In this document: positions 1 to 5,733 of the stretch, piece by piece
Position numbering within the stretch: position 1 is the stretch's first letter
Layout of the letters: every line of letters begins with the position of its first letter
NCBI GenBank assembly: GCA_041917975.1
Contig: JAYRWN010000277.1
Coordinates: forward strand, 1-7,171
Length of the DNA: 7,171 nt
Direction: 5' to 3'
From: JAYRWN01 sp041917975
GTDB lineage: Bacteria > Bacteroidota > Bacteroidia > Chitinophagales > Saprospiraceae
The notes under the pieces: model-generated
What the model was told of the DNA's origin: nothing
Seen by the model: the letters and a program-made list of their open reading frames with translations, nothing else
Databases searched by the model: none
Translations under genes and position numbers: made by a program

Positions 1-1
1 C

Positions 2-265
2 CGCCACAGTGACAAGCAATGGGTCAACGACGCTAACACCATTTCTTATCCGGGGGAAGACGTGTTGAATACACGCTGGGGGTATACCTTTAAACCAGGG
101 AAAATCCTGCATTGGCAGCTCTTCGGTGGCATCAATAACCTATTGGACACCAAATACGCTGGTATGTTTCAGGTGAATGCGGTGGCTCCGGCAGGCCGTG
201 CTCCCCGTTATTATTATCCCGGGACACCCCGTTATTTTTACGGTGGGCTACGTCTTAGTTTCTAA
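2..265 (+). CDS. TonB-dependent outer-membrane receptor, C-terminal fragment
   Basis: Only the last 87 residues are in the window. The frame is open from base 2 to the TAA at 263-265, so the gene starts upstream. The fragment contains GGINNLLDTKY, the usual signature of the last strands of a TonB-dependent receptor barrel, then a Tyr/Pro-rich segment, and ends in GGLRLSF with the terminal Phe that the BAM machinery recognises in outer-membrane proteins. The alternating aromatic pattern (RYYYPG, RYFYGG) fits beta strands of a barrel. Such receptors take up siderophores, vitamins or glycans using TonB energy; the substrate cannot be told because the plug and most of the barrel are missing. The next gene is convergent, so this is the last gene of its transcript. 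A GTG at 62 is in frame but is internal to the barrel and is not a start. Confidence 0.85.
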   Translation, partial: RHSDKQWVNDANTISYPGEDVLNTRWGYTFKPGKILHWQLFGGINNLLDTKYAGMFQVNAVAPAGRAPRYYYPGTPRYFYGGLRLSF

Positions 266-327
266 AATTAAACGAAACCCGCTTTATAGGTTGGATAATA
301 CAAAGCAAGAATGAATAACTGCAGAAA

Positions 328-349
328 AAAAGTTTTATTTAGAACTTTT
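328..349 (-). terminator. weak AT-rich hairpin at the convergent gene ends
   Basis: AAAAGTT at 328-334 pairs with AACTTTT at 343-349 around an 8-base loop. On the minus strand the stem runs into a T-tract (331-325), and on the plus strand it ends in TTTT. It overlaps the stop codon of the minus-strand lipoprotein gene and lies in the 69-base gap after the plus-strand receptor gene, so it could end transcription from both sides. The stem is AT-rich (one G-C pair) and therefore weak. No better terminator is visible in 266-334. Confidence 0.35.
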
Positions 350-754
350 AGTCTTGATCATGATCACACCATTGCGCCCCATCTCTCCATAAACACTGGT
401 TTCTGAAAGACTTTTAAGCACACGGATCGAAGACACATCCTGAGGATTGATCGAATCGTTGACCTGACCATAGTCCCTTCCCATAGGTACACCATTCACC
501 ACGTACAAAGGACGTGAATCAAGCACCAGAGAGTTTACACCCCTGATTTGTATCTGCACATGGTCACCACTTCCGGTCACCACCAGGCCATTTTGTAAAC
601 GCAGCAAATCAACCAATGCACTGGCGTCCATGTTGGAAGCCTGTTTGCTCAAGTCATTTTGCCGAGGTTGGGCCTCGGTAGTTTTTTGGGTGGATGAACA
701 ACTTGCTGACACCATAACCATGGTAAATAGGAAAAAGTGAACGAGGTATTTCAT
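335..754 (-). CDS. lipoprotein consisting of a stand-alone TonB plug domain
   Basis: A 139-residue protein with an N-terminal signal (hydrophobic residues 4-18) and a likely lipobox ending at Cys19 (VSASC), followed by a Ser/Thr/Gln-rich linker. Residues about 42-136 match the plug domain of SusC/RagA-type receptors in order: RGVNS (71-75), PLYVVNGVP (82-90), INPQDVSSIRVLK (102-114) and YGEMGRNGVIMIKTK (122-136). No beta-barrel follows; the stop comes directly after the plug. In full-length receptors this domain closes the barrel pore, so here it must do something else, for example serve as a lipid-anchored partner of a receptor or transducer, but that is inference. The ATG at 754 is chosen because it directly precedes the signal peptide; no Shine-Dalgarno sequence is seen, only an A/T-rich leader. 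It lies downstream of rmlD but beyond a terminator, so it probably has its own promoter. The likely membrane location is periplasm-facing or outer membrane. Confidence 0.8.
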   Translation of the reverse strand: MKYLVHFFLFTMVMVSASCSSTQKTTEAQPRQNDLSKQASNMDASALVDLLRLQNGLVVTGSGDHVQIQIRGVNSLVLDSRPLYVVNGVPMGRDYGQVNDSINPQDVSSIRVLKSLSETSVYGEMGRNGVIMIKTKSSK

Positions 755-804
755 ACTAATGAGAGTTTTAATTTTTAAAATTCAGAAAAAATCAGGACAA
801 AGTC

Positions 805-828
805 AAAAAAAAATCGGATTTCCCAATT
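805..828 (-). terminator. Rho-independent terminator after rmlD
   Basis: Read on the minus strand, AATTGG (828-823) pairs with CCGATT (817-812) with one G-U pair and a 5-base loop, and a run of T follows to 805. One or two further A-T or G-U pairs can extend the base of the stem. It lies 34 bases after the rmlD stop and probably ends the era-der-rmlC-rmlD transcript before the plug-lipoprotein gene. Confidence 0.6.
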
Positions 829-861
829 CTCGCCAAACGTTCAATCATCAGGATCTGCTGC

Positions 862-1764
862 TTATGGCTGGATATCTCGTAGACAGGACGCCAGGCTATC
901 TGTCCAATGGGGGATGGTCAGATTAAATCCCTCTTTTATTTTTTGTTTGGACAGAATACTATAGTTTGGTCGGGGAGCTGGCGTAGGATACCTCAGGGAG
1001 GGGATAGGGTATATAGGCGTTAAATACCCAGCCAGTCGGAAGATACTATGCGCAAAATCATACCAGCTGGCCACGCCTTCGTTGGAGTAATTATAAATTC
1101 CAGCCCACGTATCGGGAGAACGGGTCGAAATAATCTGCAGGACCGCCGTGGCCAAATCTCTGGCCCAAGTGGGAGTGCCTAACTGATCATCCACGACGGA
1201 TACTTCTGATTTTTCTTTTCCCAGACGCAACATGGTCTTGACAAAATTATTTCCAAAAGCCGAATATACCCATGAGGTGCGGACGATCATTGTACCGGGC
1301 AAAACCGCGCGCGCTTTTTCTTCGCCCCACAGTTTGGTTTTGCCGTAATACCCCTGCGGATCGGTTGCATCTGTTTCCAGCAAAGGCCTGTTCACATTAT
1401 TGTGGTAGACATAATCGGATGAAAAATGAATTAAGAATGCCCCCATTTTCCAGCAAGCCTGAGCCAGGTTCTCTGCACCCCTTACATTCACCGCATAAGC
1501 TTGTTCGCAGTCACTTTCTGCCCGGTCCACCTGGGTGTAAGCCGCGCAGTTGATGACCACCTGGGCTTTTAGTTGTTCCAGATAGGAATGCAGTTGATCG
1601 GCGTGGGTTATATCCACGTCATTATGGGATAAAAAAGTAAACTGTTGCGGCCAATGGCCCGTTGAAATCAGATATTGAAACTCCTGACCCACCTGGCCTC
1701 CGGCGCCTAGGATTACTACACGATCAGGCGTGACGATGTTGGCCGAACCTGGGTTGCTGGTCAT
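862..1764 (-). CDS. rmlD: dTDP-4-dehydrorhamnose reductase
   Basis: A 300-residue short-chain (extended SDR) enzyme that reduces dTDP-4-dehydro-L-rhamnose with NAD(P)H to dTDP-L-rhamnose, the donor for rhamnose in surface polysaccharides; cytoplasmic. Visible motifs are the Rossmann loop GAGGQVG (20-26), INCAAYTQVDRAE (71-83), FSSDYVY (114-120), the catalytic YxxxK at Tyr140-Lys144, the RTSWVYS strand (162-168), and DDQLGTPTWARDLA (192-205), all characteristic of RmlD/RfbD. Length is normal for the family. The start at 1764 lies inside rmlC, giving a 41-base overlap and an N-terminal extension of about 14 residues before the first beta strand. No ATG, GTG or TTG in frame lies between it and the Rossmann motif, so this start is well supported. 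Translation is probably coupled to rmlC. rmlA and rmlB are not in this window. Confidence 0.95.
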   Translation of the reverse strand: MTSNPGSANIVTPDRVVILGAGGQVGQEFQYLISTGHWPQQFTFLSHNDVDITHADQLHSYLEQLKAQVVINCAAYTQVDRAESDCEQAYAVNVRGAENLAQACWKMGAFLIHFSSDYVYHNNVNRPLLETDATDPQGYYGKTKLWGEEKARAVLPGTMIVRTSWVYSAFGNNFVKTMLRLGKEKSEVSVVDDQLGTPTWARDLATAVLQIISTRSPDTWAGIYNYSNEGVASWYDFAHSIFRLAGYLTPIYPIPSLRYPTPAPRPNYSILSKQKIKEGFNLTIPHWTDSLASCLRDIQP

Positions 1765-2269
1765 CTTTTGCTGATATTAATATGTCCTGAGAATCTATTT
1801 CCCAATTAATGTTTAACGTCGGATCGGCATAATGAATACCTCCTTCCAAGTGCGGAGCATACACATCGCTGCATTTATAACTAAAAATTGCTTCCGGACT
1901 TAAGACCACATACCCATGGGCAAAGCCTTCAGGGACTAAGAGTTGTCTTTTATTTTCAGCATTGAGCCGGATTTTGTAATGTTGGCCGTAAGTCGTTGAC
2001 CCGTCCCGCAGGTCGACCACTACATCCAGCACCTCACCGCTCACTACGCGCACCAGTTTCGCCTGAGCATGTGGCTTGATCTGATAATGCAGACCTCGCA
2101 AAACACCAAAGACTGATTTGGCTTCATTATCCTGTACAAAATGGTAGCCCAAACCCAAAGCCCGCCATTTGACTAAGTTGAAACTTTCAAAAAAATAACC
2201 CCGATGGTCGCTCAGGACGTCTGGCTCCACGATGTACAATCCACTTAGTTCAGTTTCTATAAGTTTCAT
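1724..2269 (-). CDS. rmlC: dTDP-4-dehydrorhamnose 3,5-epimerase
   Basis: A 181-residue cupin enzyme, of normal length, that epimerises dTDP-4-dehydro-6-deoxy-D-glucose at C3 and C5, the step before RmlD. The sequence shows SDHRGYFFESFN (20-31), NEAKSVFGVLRGLHYQ (48-63), VVSGEVLDVVVDLR (75-88), VPEGFAHGYVVLS (112-124), YKCSDVYAP (131-139) and ISAKDD (165-170). By family knowledge His61 and Asp169 correspond to the His-Asp pair and Tyr131 to the active-site Tyr of characterised RmlC enzymes, so the active site is complete. The gene begins 12 bases after der with no Shine-Dalgarno sequence, only an A/T-rich leader as is common in Bacteroidota. Its 3' end overlaps rmlD by 41 bases in a different frame. 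The product is expected to be a cytoplasmic dimer. Confidence 0.96.
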   Translation of the reverse strand: MKLIETELSGLYIVEPDVLSDHRGYFFESFNLVKWRALGLGYHFVQDNEAKSVFGVLRGLHYQIKPHAQAKLVRVVSGEVLDVVVDLRDGSTTYGQHYKIRLNAENKRQLLVPEGFAHGYVVLSPEAIFSYKCSDVYAPHLEGGIHYADPTLNINWEIDSQDILISAKDDQQPRFGQHRHA

Positions 2270-2281
2270 GTATGATTTAAT

Positions 2282-3589
2282 TTATTTTTCCCGGAAATAA
2301 ATTGACATGGGCACTCCGGTAAAATCAAAGCGGCTGCGCAGTTGATTTTCTAGATATTGGCGGTAATTGCCTTTTAAATGGTCCGGATGATTACAAAAGA
2401 ATGCAAATGCCGGATAGGGCATCGGTAACTGGGTGGCATATTTTATTTTAATAAATTTGCCGCGATGGGAGGGTGGAGGAAATTTGGTCACTGCTTCCTC
2501 CAGAAAGTCATTCAACTCGCTCGTTTTTATCCGTGTCTGGCGACGCTGATACACCTCCAGGGCGATTTCTACAGCTTTATAAATGCGAGTCTTCTCCAGG
2601 GCAGATATAAATACTATCGGAATGTCATTGAAGGGCGCCAATTTGGCCCGGATCGTTTCTTCCACCCCTTTGGCTGTATTGGTTTCTTTCTCCACCAGGT
2701 CCCATTTATTGACCAAAATGACCACGCCTTTATGTCTTTTGACCGCAATGTGTAAGATGTCCAGATCTTGTGATTCCAAACCAGTCTGGGCATCCACAAG
2801 CAGTAAGCACACATCGGATTCTTCTATGGCTTTCACGGCTCTGATCACCGAATAAAACTCCAGGTCCTCGTGTACTTTTTTCTTTTTGCGCAGGCCAGCC
2901 GTATCCACCAGAGTAAATTCTTTCCCGAAATGTTTATAATGAGAATGGATGGCGTCCCGGGTGGTTCCGGCGATGTCCGTCACAATGTGTCTTTCTTCGC
3001 CCAATAAAGCATTGGTCAAAGAGGACTTGCCTACATTGGGTTGGCCAATTATTGCTAAACGTGGTAATGGATTTTCTTCGGTGACTTCTGGTGTGTCTTC
3101 AATGCTGTCAGTGATAGCATCCAGTAATTCTCCGGTACCGCTTCCGGACATGGAGGATAGAAAGAAAGTATTCTCAAATCCCAGGCTCCAGAATTCATTG
3201 GCATCCATTAAGCGATTAAAATTATCTGCTTTATTTACTGCCAGAAAGACTTTTTTGGTCACCCGGCGCAACATTTCCGCCACATCTTCATCCAGGTCTG
3301 TGATCCCGGTAGTCACATCCACCATAAAAATAATGATATCCGCTTCATCGACCGCAGTGATCACTTGAGCGCGAATCGCTTTTTCAAACACATCTTCCGA
3401 CCCGGTAACAAACCCCCCGGTGTCGATGACGGTAAATGTTTTTCCGTTCCAATCCGATACACCATATTGCCGGTCACGAGTCACGCCGCTGATGTCATCG
3501 GTTATGGCATCCCGGCCACCGACCAGACGGTTGTACAACGTAGATTTACCCACATTAGGCCGACCAATAATGGCCACAATTTTATTCAT
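2282..3589 (-). CDS. der: ribosome biogenesis GTPase Der (EngA)
   Basis: A 435-residue protein with two tandem GTPase domains and a KH-like C-terminus, the architecture unique to Der, which acts in 50S ribosomal subunit assembly. Domain 1 has the P-loop GRPNVGKS (9-16), DTGG (56-59) and NKAD (119-122); domain 2 has GQPNVGKS (182-189), DTAG (229-232) and NKWD (294-297). The KH-like domain runs from about residue 351 to the end. All GTP-binding motifs are intact and the length is normal. The ATG at 3589 is fixed by the conserved N-terminus and by an AAGGAG ribosome-binding site that overlaps the era stop codon. It lies 9 bases after era and 12 bases before rmlC, so it is almost certainly co-transcribed with both. 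Cytoplasmic, ribosome-associated, essential in most bacteria studied. Confidence 0.97.
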   Translation of the reverse strand: MNKIVAIIGRPNVGKSTLYNRLVGGRDAITDDISGVTRDRQYGVSDWNGKTFTVIDTGGFVTGSEDVFEKAIRAQVITAVDEADIIIFMVDVTTGITDLDEDVAEMLRRVTKKVFLAVNKADNFNRLMDANEFWSLGFENTFFLSSMSGSGTGELLDAITDSIEDTPEVTEENPLPRLAIIGQPNVGKSSLTNALLGEERHIVTDIAGTTRDAIHSHYKHFGKEFTLVDTAGLRKKKKVHEDLEFYSVIRAVKAIEESDVCLLLVDAQTGLESQDLDILHIAVKRHKGVVILVNKWDLVEKETNTAKGVEETIRAKLAPFNDIPIVFISALEKTRIYKAVEIALEVYQRRQTRIKTSELNDFLEEAVTKFPPPSHRGKFIKIKYATQLPMPYPAFAFFCNHPDHLKGNYRQYLENQLRSRFDFTGVPMSIYFREK

Positions 3590-3594
3590 AATTT

Positions 3595-3600
3595 CTCCTT
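3595..3600 (-). promoter_or_regulatory. strong Shine-Dalgarno sequence of der
   Basis: AAGGAG ends 5 bases before the der ATG and overlaps the TAA stop of era (TAAGGAG). The other complete minus-strand genes here lack a recognisable Shine-Dalgarno sequence, which is the usual state in Bacteroidota, so this one stands out and supports both the der start and re-initiation by ribosomes finishing era. Confidence 0.75.
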
Positions 3601-4486
3601 AAAAACGGTATCCAAAATTATCCAGGGCGTGTGGATTATCCCGCCAATCTTCCTTGATTTTTACCACCAGTTCCAGATACACTTTTTTATCAATAAAAGT
3701 TTCTATTGCTTCCCGGGCAGCGATACCCAGCTTTTTTATCGCTTGTCCATCCCGACCAATCAGAATGGGCTTTTGACTCTTTCTGTTTACAAAAATTGCG
3801 GCACTGATCCGGTCCAGGTCATCCCCTTCCTGATAATATTCCACATCTACCTGACATGAATAAGGCACTTCTTGTTTATACAATTCCAGAATCTTTTCCC
3901 TGATGATCTCAGCAGCATAAAAACGGACATTCCGGTCAGTCAGCTGATCCTCCGGATAATATTGAGGGCCTTCCGGTAGAAGCTCTAACAGTCTGGACTG
4001 TAATACATCCAAACCGGTTTTTTGTAATGCCGAAATGGTCAGGATCTCTTTACCGGGCAACCGTTCTGACCATTGGCTGTAAATCAAGCTGGTATGCTCC
4101 TGGTCCTTAATCAAATCTGCCTTATTAATCACCACCAACAGTGGTATTTCCAAAGCGGCAATGGCCATAAATGCCGGCATTTCAGGTTCAAACCGGTCAA
4201 AGGGATCGGTCAGTATAATTAAAATGTCCGCGTCTTCCAAGGCTTGGTTCACAAAGGCATTCATGTTCTTCTGGAGGGTGTAGGCCGGGCGATCAATAAT
4301 GCCGGGAGTGTCCGAAAAAACCATTTGCCATCCTTCTCCATTCACAATGCCCATGATCCTCTGCCTGGTGGTTTGAGGTTTACTGGTGATGATGGACAAA
4401 CGCTCCCCAACCAAGGCATTCATCAGGGTGGATTTGCCCACATTCGGATGACCAATGATGTTTATGAACCCTGATTTAAATTCCAT
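3599..4486 (-). CDS. era: GTPase Era, 16S rRNA maturation factor
   Basis: A 295-residue GTPase of normal Era length with an N-terminal G domain and a C-terminal KH domain that binds the 3' end of 16S rRNA and assists 30S subunit maturation. G motifs are GHPNVGKS (12-19), DTPG (59-62), NKAD (121-124) and SAL (152-154). The TTRQRIMGI stretch (39-47) is the Era switch region. The KH domain carries the RNA-binding loop GRDG (244-247) within ILIGRDGQAIKKLG, and the protein ends with the familiar DNFGYRF. Everything needed for function is present. ATG at 4486 is the only sensible start and sits 5 bases after a TAnnTTTG promoter element, suggesting a very short or absent leader. It is the first gene of the era-der-rmlC-rmlD cluster and is divergent from the sugar isomerase-like gene. 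Confidence 0.97.
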   Translation of the reverse strand: MEFKSGFINIIGHPNVGKSTLMNALVGERLSIITSKPQTTRQRIMGIVNGEGWQMVFSDTPGIIDRPAYTLQKNMNAFVNQALEDADILIILTDPFDRFEPEMPAFMAIAALEIPLLVVINKADLIKDQEHTSLIYSQWSERLPGKEILTISALQKTGLDVLQSRLLELLPEGPQYYPEDQLTDRNVRFYAAEIIREKILELYKQEVPYSCQVDVEYYQEGDDLDRISAAIFVNRKSQKPILIGRDGQAIKKLGIAAREAIETFIDKKVYLELVVKIKEDWRDNPHALDNFGYRF

Positions 4487-4491
4487 GGCTG

Positions 4492-4499
4492 CAAAAGTA
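4492..4499 (-). promoter_or_regulatory. -7 promoter element of the era cluster
   Basis: Read on the minus strand this is TACTTTTG, a perfect match to the Bacteroidota -7 consensus TAnnTTTG, ending 5 bases before the era ATG. Transcription would then start at or within a few bases of the start codon. No TTG is found at the expected -33 distance (19-21 bases upstream), so only half of the promoter is recognisable. Confidence 0.55.
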
Positions 4500-4550
4500 A
4501 TTAAAAATAACCGCTTTTATGGTTGTCGGACAATTGACCGTCTCTTGGTC

Positions 4551-4581
4551 TTGTTTCAATGAGTTTTCGGTAATATCTTTC
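4551..4581 (+). promoter_or_regulatory. promoter of the sugar isomerase-like gene
   Basis: TTG at 4551-4553 and TATCTTTC at 4574-4581 are separated by 20 bases, matching the Bacteroidota arrangement TTG-N19-21-TAnnTTTG with one mismatch in the last base. The expected transcript would begin around 4585-4588, leaving a leader of about 20 bases containing an AAGGA ribosome-binding site at 4597-4601, 6 bases before the ATG. Confidence 0.55.
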
Positions 4582-4607
4582 TAGGTCCATAAAAACAAGG
4601 AAAAAAG

Positions 4608-5450
4608 ATGTGCAAAAATAGGTGGTTGGTGGCCTTCTGGAGTGGATGGCTGCTCCTGGATTTTACCCCTTCTTGCGGTCAAGATCGCGTAGGGGTGCAG
4701 TTGTATACCTTTCGTGATCAATTGGCAAAAGACGTTCCTGCCGCGTTGGCCAAAATAAATCAGATGGGCTTCAAATACCTGGAAGGTGGCACCACCTATG
4801 GTATGGATCCCCAGGAATTTAAAGATATAATCATTGGCTACGGCATGCAGGTAGTCAGTGTTGGAGCGGATTTTGGCGAATTGCAAAAAGACTTGGCACC
4901 GGTCATCCAGAACGCCCGCTTTTGGGGGGCCAAATATGTCGTTTGTTTCTGGATTCCTCACGCAGGCGATAATTTTACCCAGGACGATCTGGATAAAGCA
5001 ATTCATGTGTTTAATCAGGCTGGTAAAACCCTCTCGGAAGCCGGACTCACGTTATGTTATCATCCACACGGATTTGAGTTTCGACCGCAAGGCCGGGGGA
5101 CCATGTTTGACATCTTAGTTGAAAAAACAGATCCATCTTTTTTGAGTTTCGAAATGGATGTTTTTTGGGTCAAACACCCGGGACAGGACCCGGTTAAATT
5201 ATTAAAAAAGTACCGCCAGCGTTGGGCTTTAATGCACCTGAAAGACCGCCAGCCGGGTACACCGGGCAATCATAACGGTCGCGCCGATGTAGAATCCAAT
5301 GTGGTTTTAGGTACTGGAGATGTAGGCATTTACGCTATCATGAAACAAGCTCGCAAAAACAAAATCAGCTACTATTTTATTGAAGATGAATCATCCCGCT
5401 CTTTAGAGCAGGTCCCTCAATCTTTGGCTTATTTAAAGACAATTAAATAG
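4608..5450 (+). CDS. exported sugar isomerase/epimerase-like TIM-barrel protein
   Basis: A 280-residue member of the xylose isomerase-like TIM-barrel family (often annotated sugar phosphate isomerase/epimerase, AP endonuclease family 2 fold). The N-terminus has a basic start, a Trp/Leu-rich hydrophobic stretch (6-19) and Cys23, so it is exported, either as a lipoprotein (TPSC, a poor lipobox) or cut after it. The barrel begins at VGVQLYTFRDQL (28-39). Family metal- and substrate-binding positions are visible as YHPHGFEF (151-158), FEMDVFWVKHPGQDP (181-195), HLKD (210-213) and FIEDE (257-261), with the closing SLEQVPQSLAYLK. The barrel length is normal. The substrate is unknown. An exported location argues against a phosphorylated sugar; secreted homologues occur in Bacteroidota glycan-degradation settings. 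ATG at 4608 has an AAGGA site 6 bases upstream. It is divergent from era and stands alone on its strand. Confidence 0.85.
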   Translation: MCKNRWLVAFWSGWLLLDFTPSCGQDRVGVQLYTFRDQLAKDVPAALAKINQMGFKYLEGGTTYGMDPQEFKDIIIGYGMQVVSVGADFGELQKDLAPVIQNARFWGAKYVVCFWIPHAGDNFTQDDLDKAIHVFNQAGKTLSEAGLTLCYHPHGFEFRPQGRGTMFDILVEKTDPSFLSFEMDVFWVKHPGQDPVKLLKKYRQRWALMHLKDRQPGTPGNHNGRADVESNVVLGTGDVGIYAIMKQARKNKISYYFIEDESSRSLEQVPQSLAYLKTIK

Positions 5451-5451
5451 C

Positions 5452-5473
5452 TGCCGGCTTGAGAGCGTCGGCA
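5452..5473. other. GC-rich stem-loop after the isomerase-like gene
   Basis: TGCCGGC (5452-5458) pairs with GTCGGCA (5467-5473) including one G-U pair, with an 8-base loop. It starts 2 bases after the stop codon at 5448-5450 and directly abuts the next hairpin, sharing base 5473. No T-run follows it, so alone it is not a classic terminator. Confidence 0.5.
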
Positions 5474-5500
5474 CCCCGGCAAGTAAGCTTACCGGGGTTT
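5473..5500 (+). terminator. hairpin terminator of the isomerase-like gene
   Basis: ACCCCGG (5473-5479) pairs with CCGGGGT (5492-5498). Inside it, after one mismatch, AAG pairs with CTT around a TAAG loop. Only TTT (5498-5500) follows, so the T-tract is short, but the stem is strong and its place 22 bases after the stop codon fits a terminator for the plus-strand gene. Confidence 0.5.
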
Positions 5501-5510
5501 GCTGAAACTC

Positions 5511-5528
5511 TTAGTATGGAAATACTAA
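5511..5528. other. inverted repeat just 3' of the tRNA
   Basis: TTAGTAT (5511-5517) and ATACTAA (5522-5528) form a perfect 7-base-pair stem with a 4-base loop. Read on the minus strand it begins 2 bases after the last base of the tRNA-Leu, so it would be the first structure in the tRNA's 3' trailer. It has no T-run after it on either strand. A role in stabilising or processing the precursor is an inference. Confidence 0.5.
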
Positions 5529-5530
5529 TG

Positions 5531-5614
5531 TGCCCAGAACAAGACTCGAACTTGCACGACCTTGCGATCACCACCCCCTCAAAGTGGCGTGTCTACCAAT
5601 TTCACCACCTGGGC
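5531..5614 (-). tRNA. tRNA-Leu (anticodon GAG)
   Basis: An 84-base class II tRNA. The acceptor stem GCCCAGG (5614-5608) pairs with TCTGGGC, with A as discriminator at 5531. The D arm is a 3-base-pair GTG/CAC stem with TTGGTAGA in its loop. The anticodon stem CCACT/GGTGG holds the loop TTGAGGG, giving anticodon GAG, which reads the Leu codons CTC and CTT. The long variable arm GATC-GCAA-GGTC is typical of Leu. The T arm is GCAAG-TTCGAGT-CTTGT. CCA is not encoded; the DNA continues with CAT, so CCA must be added afterwards. The A discriminator and long variable arm both support Leu. The gene has its own promoter at 5639-5669. Confidence 0.95.
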
Positions 5615-5638
5615 AAACCAAATGAACTTTTGAGGGTG

Positions 5639-5669
5639 CAAATATAAACATTCCCGCTAACTTCATCAA
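5639..5669 (-). promoter_or_regulatory. promoter of tRNA-Leu
   Basis: On the minus strand TTG (5669-5667) is followed after exactly 20 bases by TATATTTG (5646-5639), a perfect Bacteroidota TTG-N20-TAnnTTTG promoter. Transcription would start near 5632, about 18 bases before the mature tRNA 5' end at 5614. This is the clearest promoter in the window. Confidence 0.75.
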
Positions 5670-5733
5670 GGTGGCAAATATTTAATTGCTACCTCTTGAT
5701 TTTCACTGATCTGCTGTTGTACCTTGCCCGGGT

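Noticed and set aside
798..826. Possible promoter TTG-N18-TGACTTTG for the plug-lipoprotein gene
   Set aside because: The -7 box has a mismatch at a key base, the spacing is short, and the TTG lies within the hairpin that I call a terminator. It may still be the real promoter, but support is too thin.
3365..3859. A 164-codon plus-strand frame opposite der and era
   Set aside because: It crosses two strongly conserved GTPase genes on the other strand, has no family features, and is a shadow frame.
4531..4553. Imperfect inverted repeat CAATTGACC ... GGTCTTG upstream of the isomerase-like gene, as a possible operator
   Set aside because: The stem needs a 2-base bulge and is only 4 plus 3 pairs; such a match is easily found by chance.
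4581..5006. A 141-codon minus-strand frame opposite the isomerase-like gene
   Set aside because: It overlaps a well-supported TIM-barrel gene and its promoter region, and its translation shows no recognisable motif.
5459..5647. A 62-codon plus-strand frame containing PEQDSNLHD
   Set aside because: It runs antisense through the tRNA-Leu and through the hairpins; this peptide is a well-known false product of reading a tRNA-Leu gene backwards.
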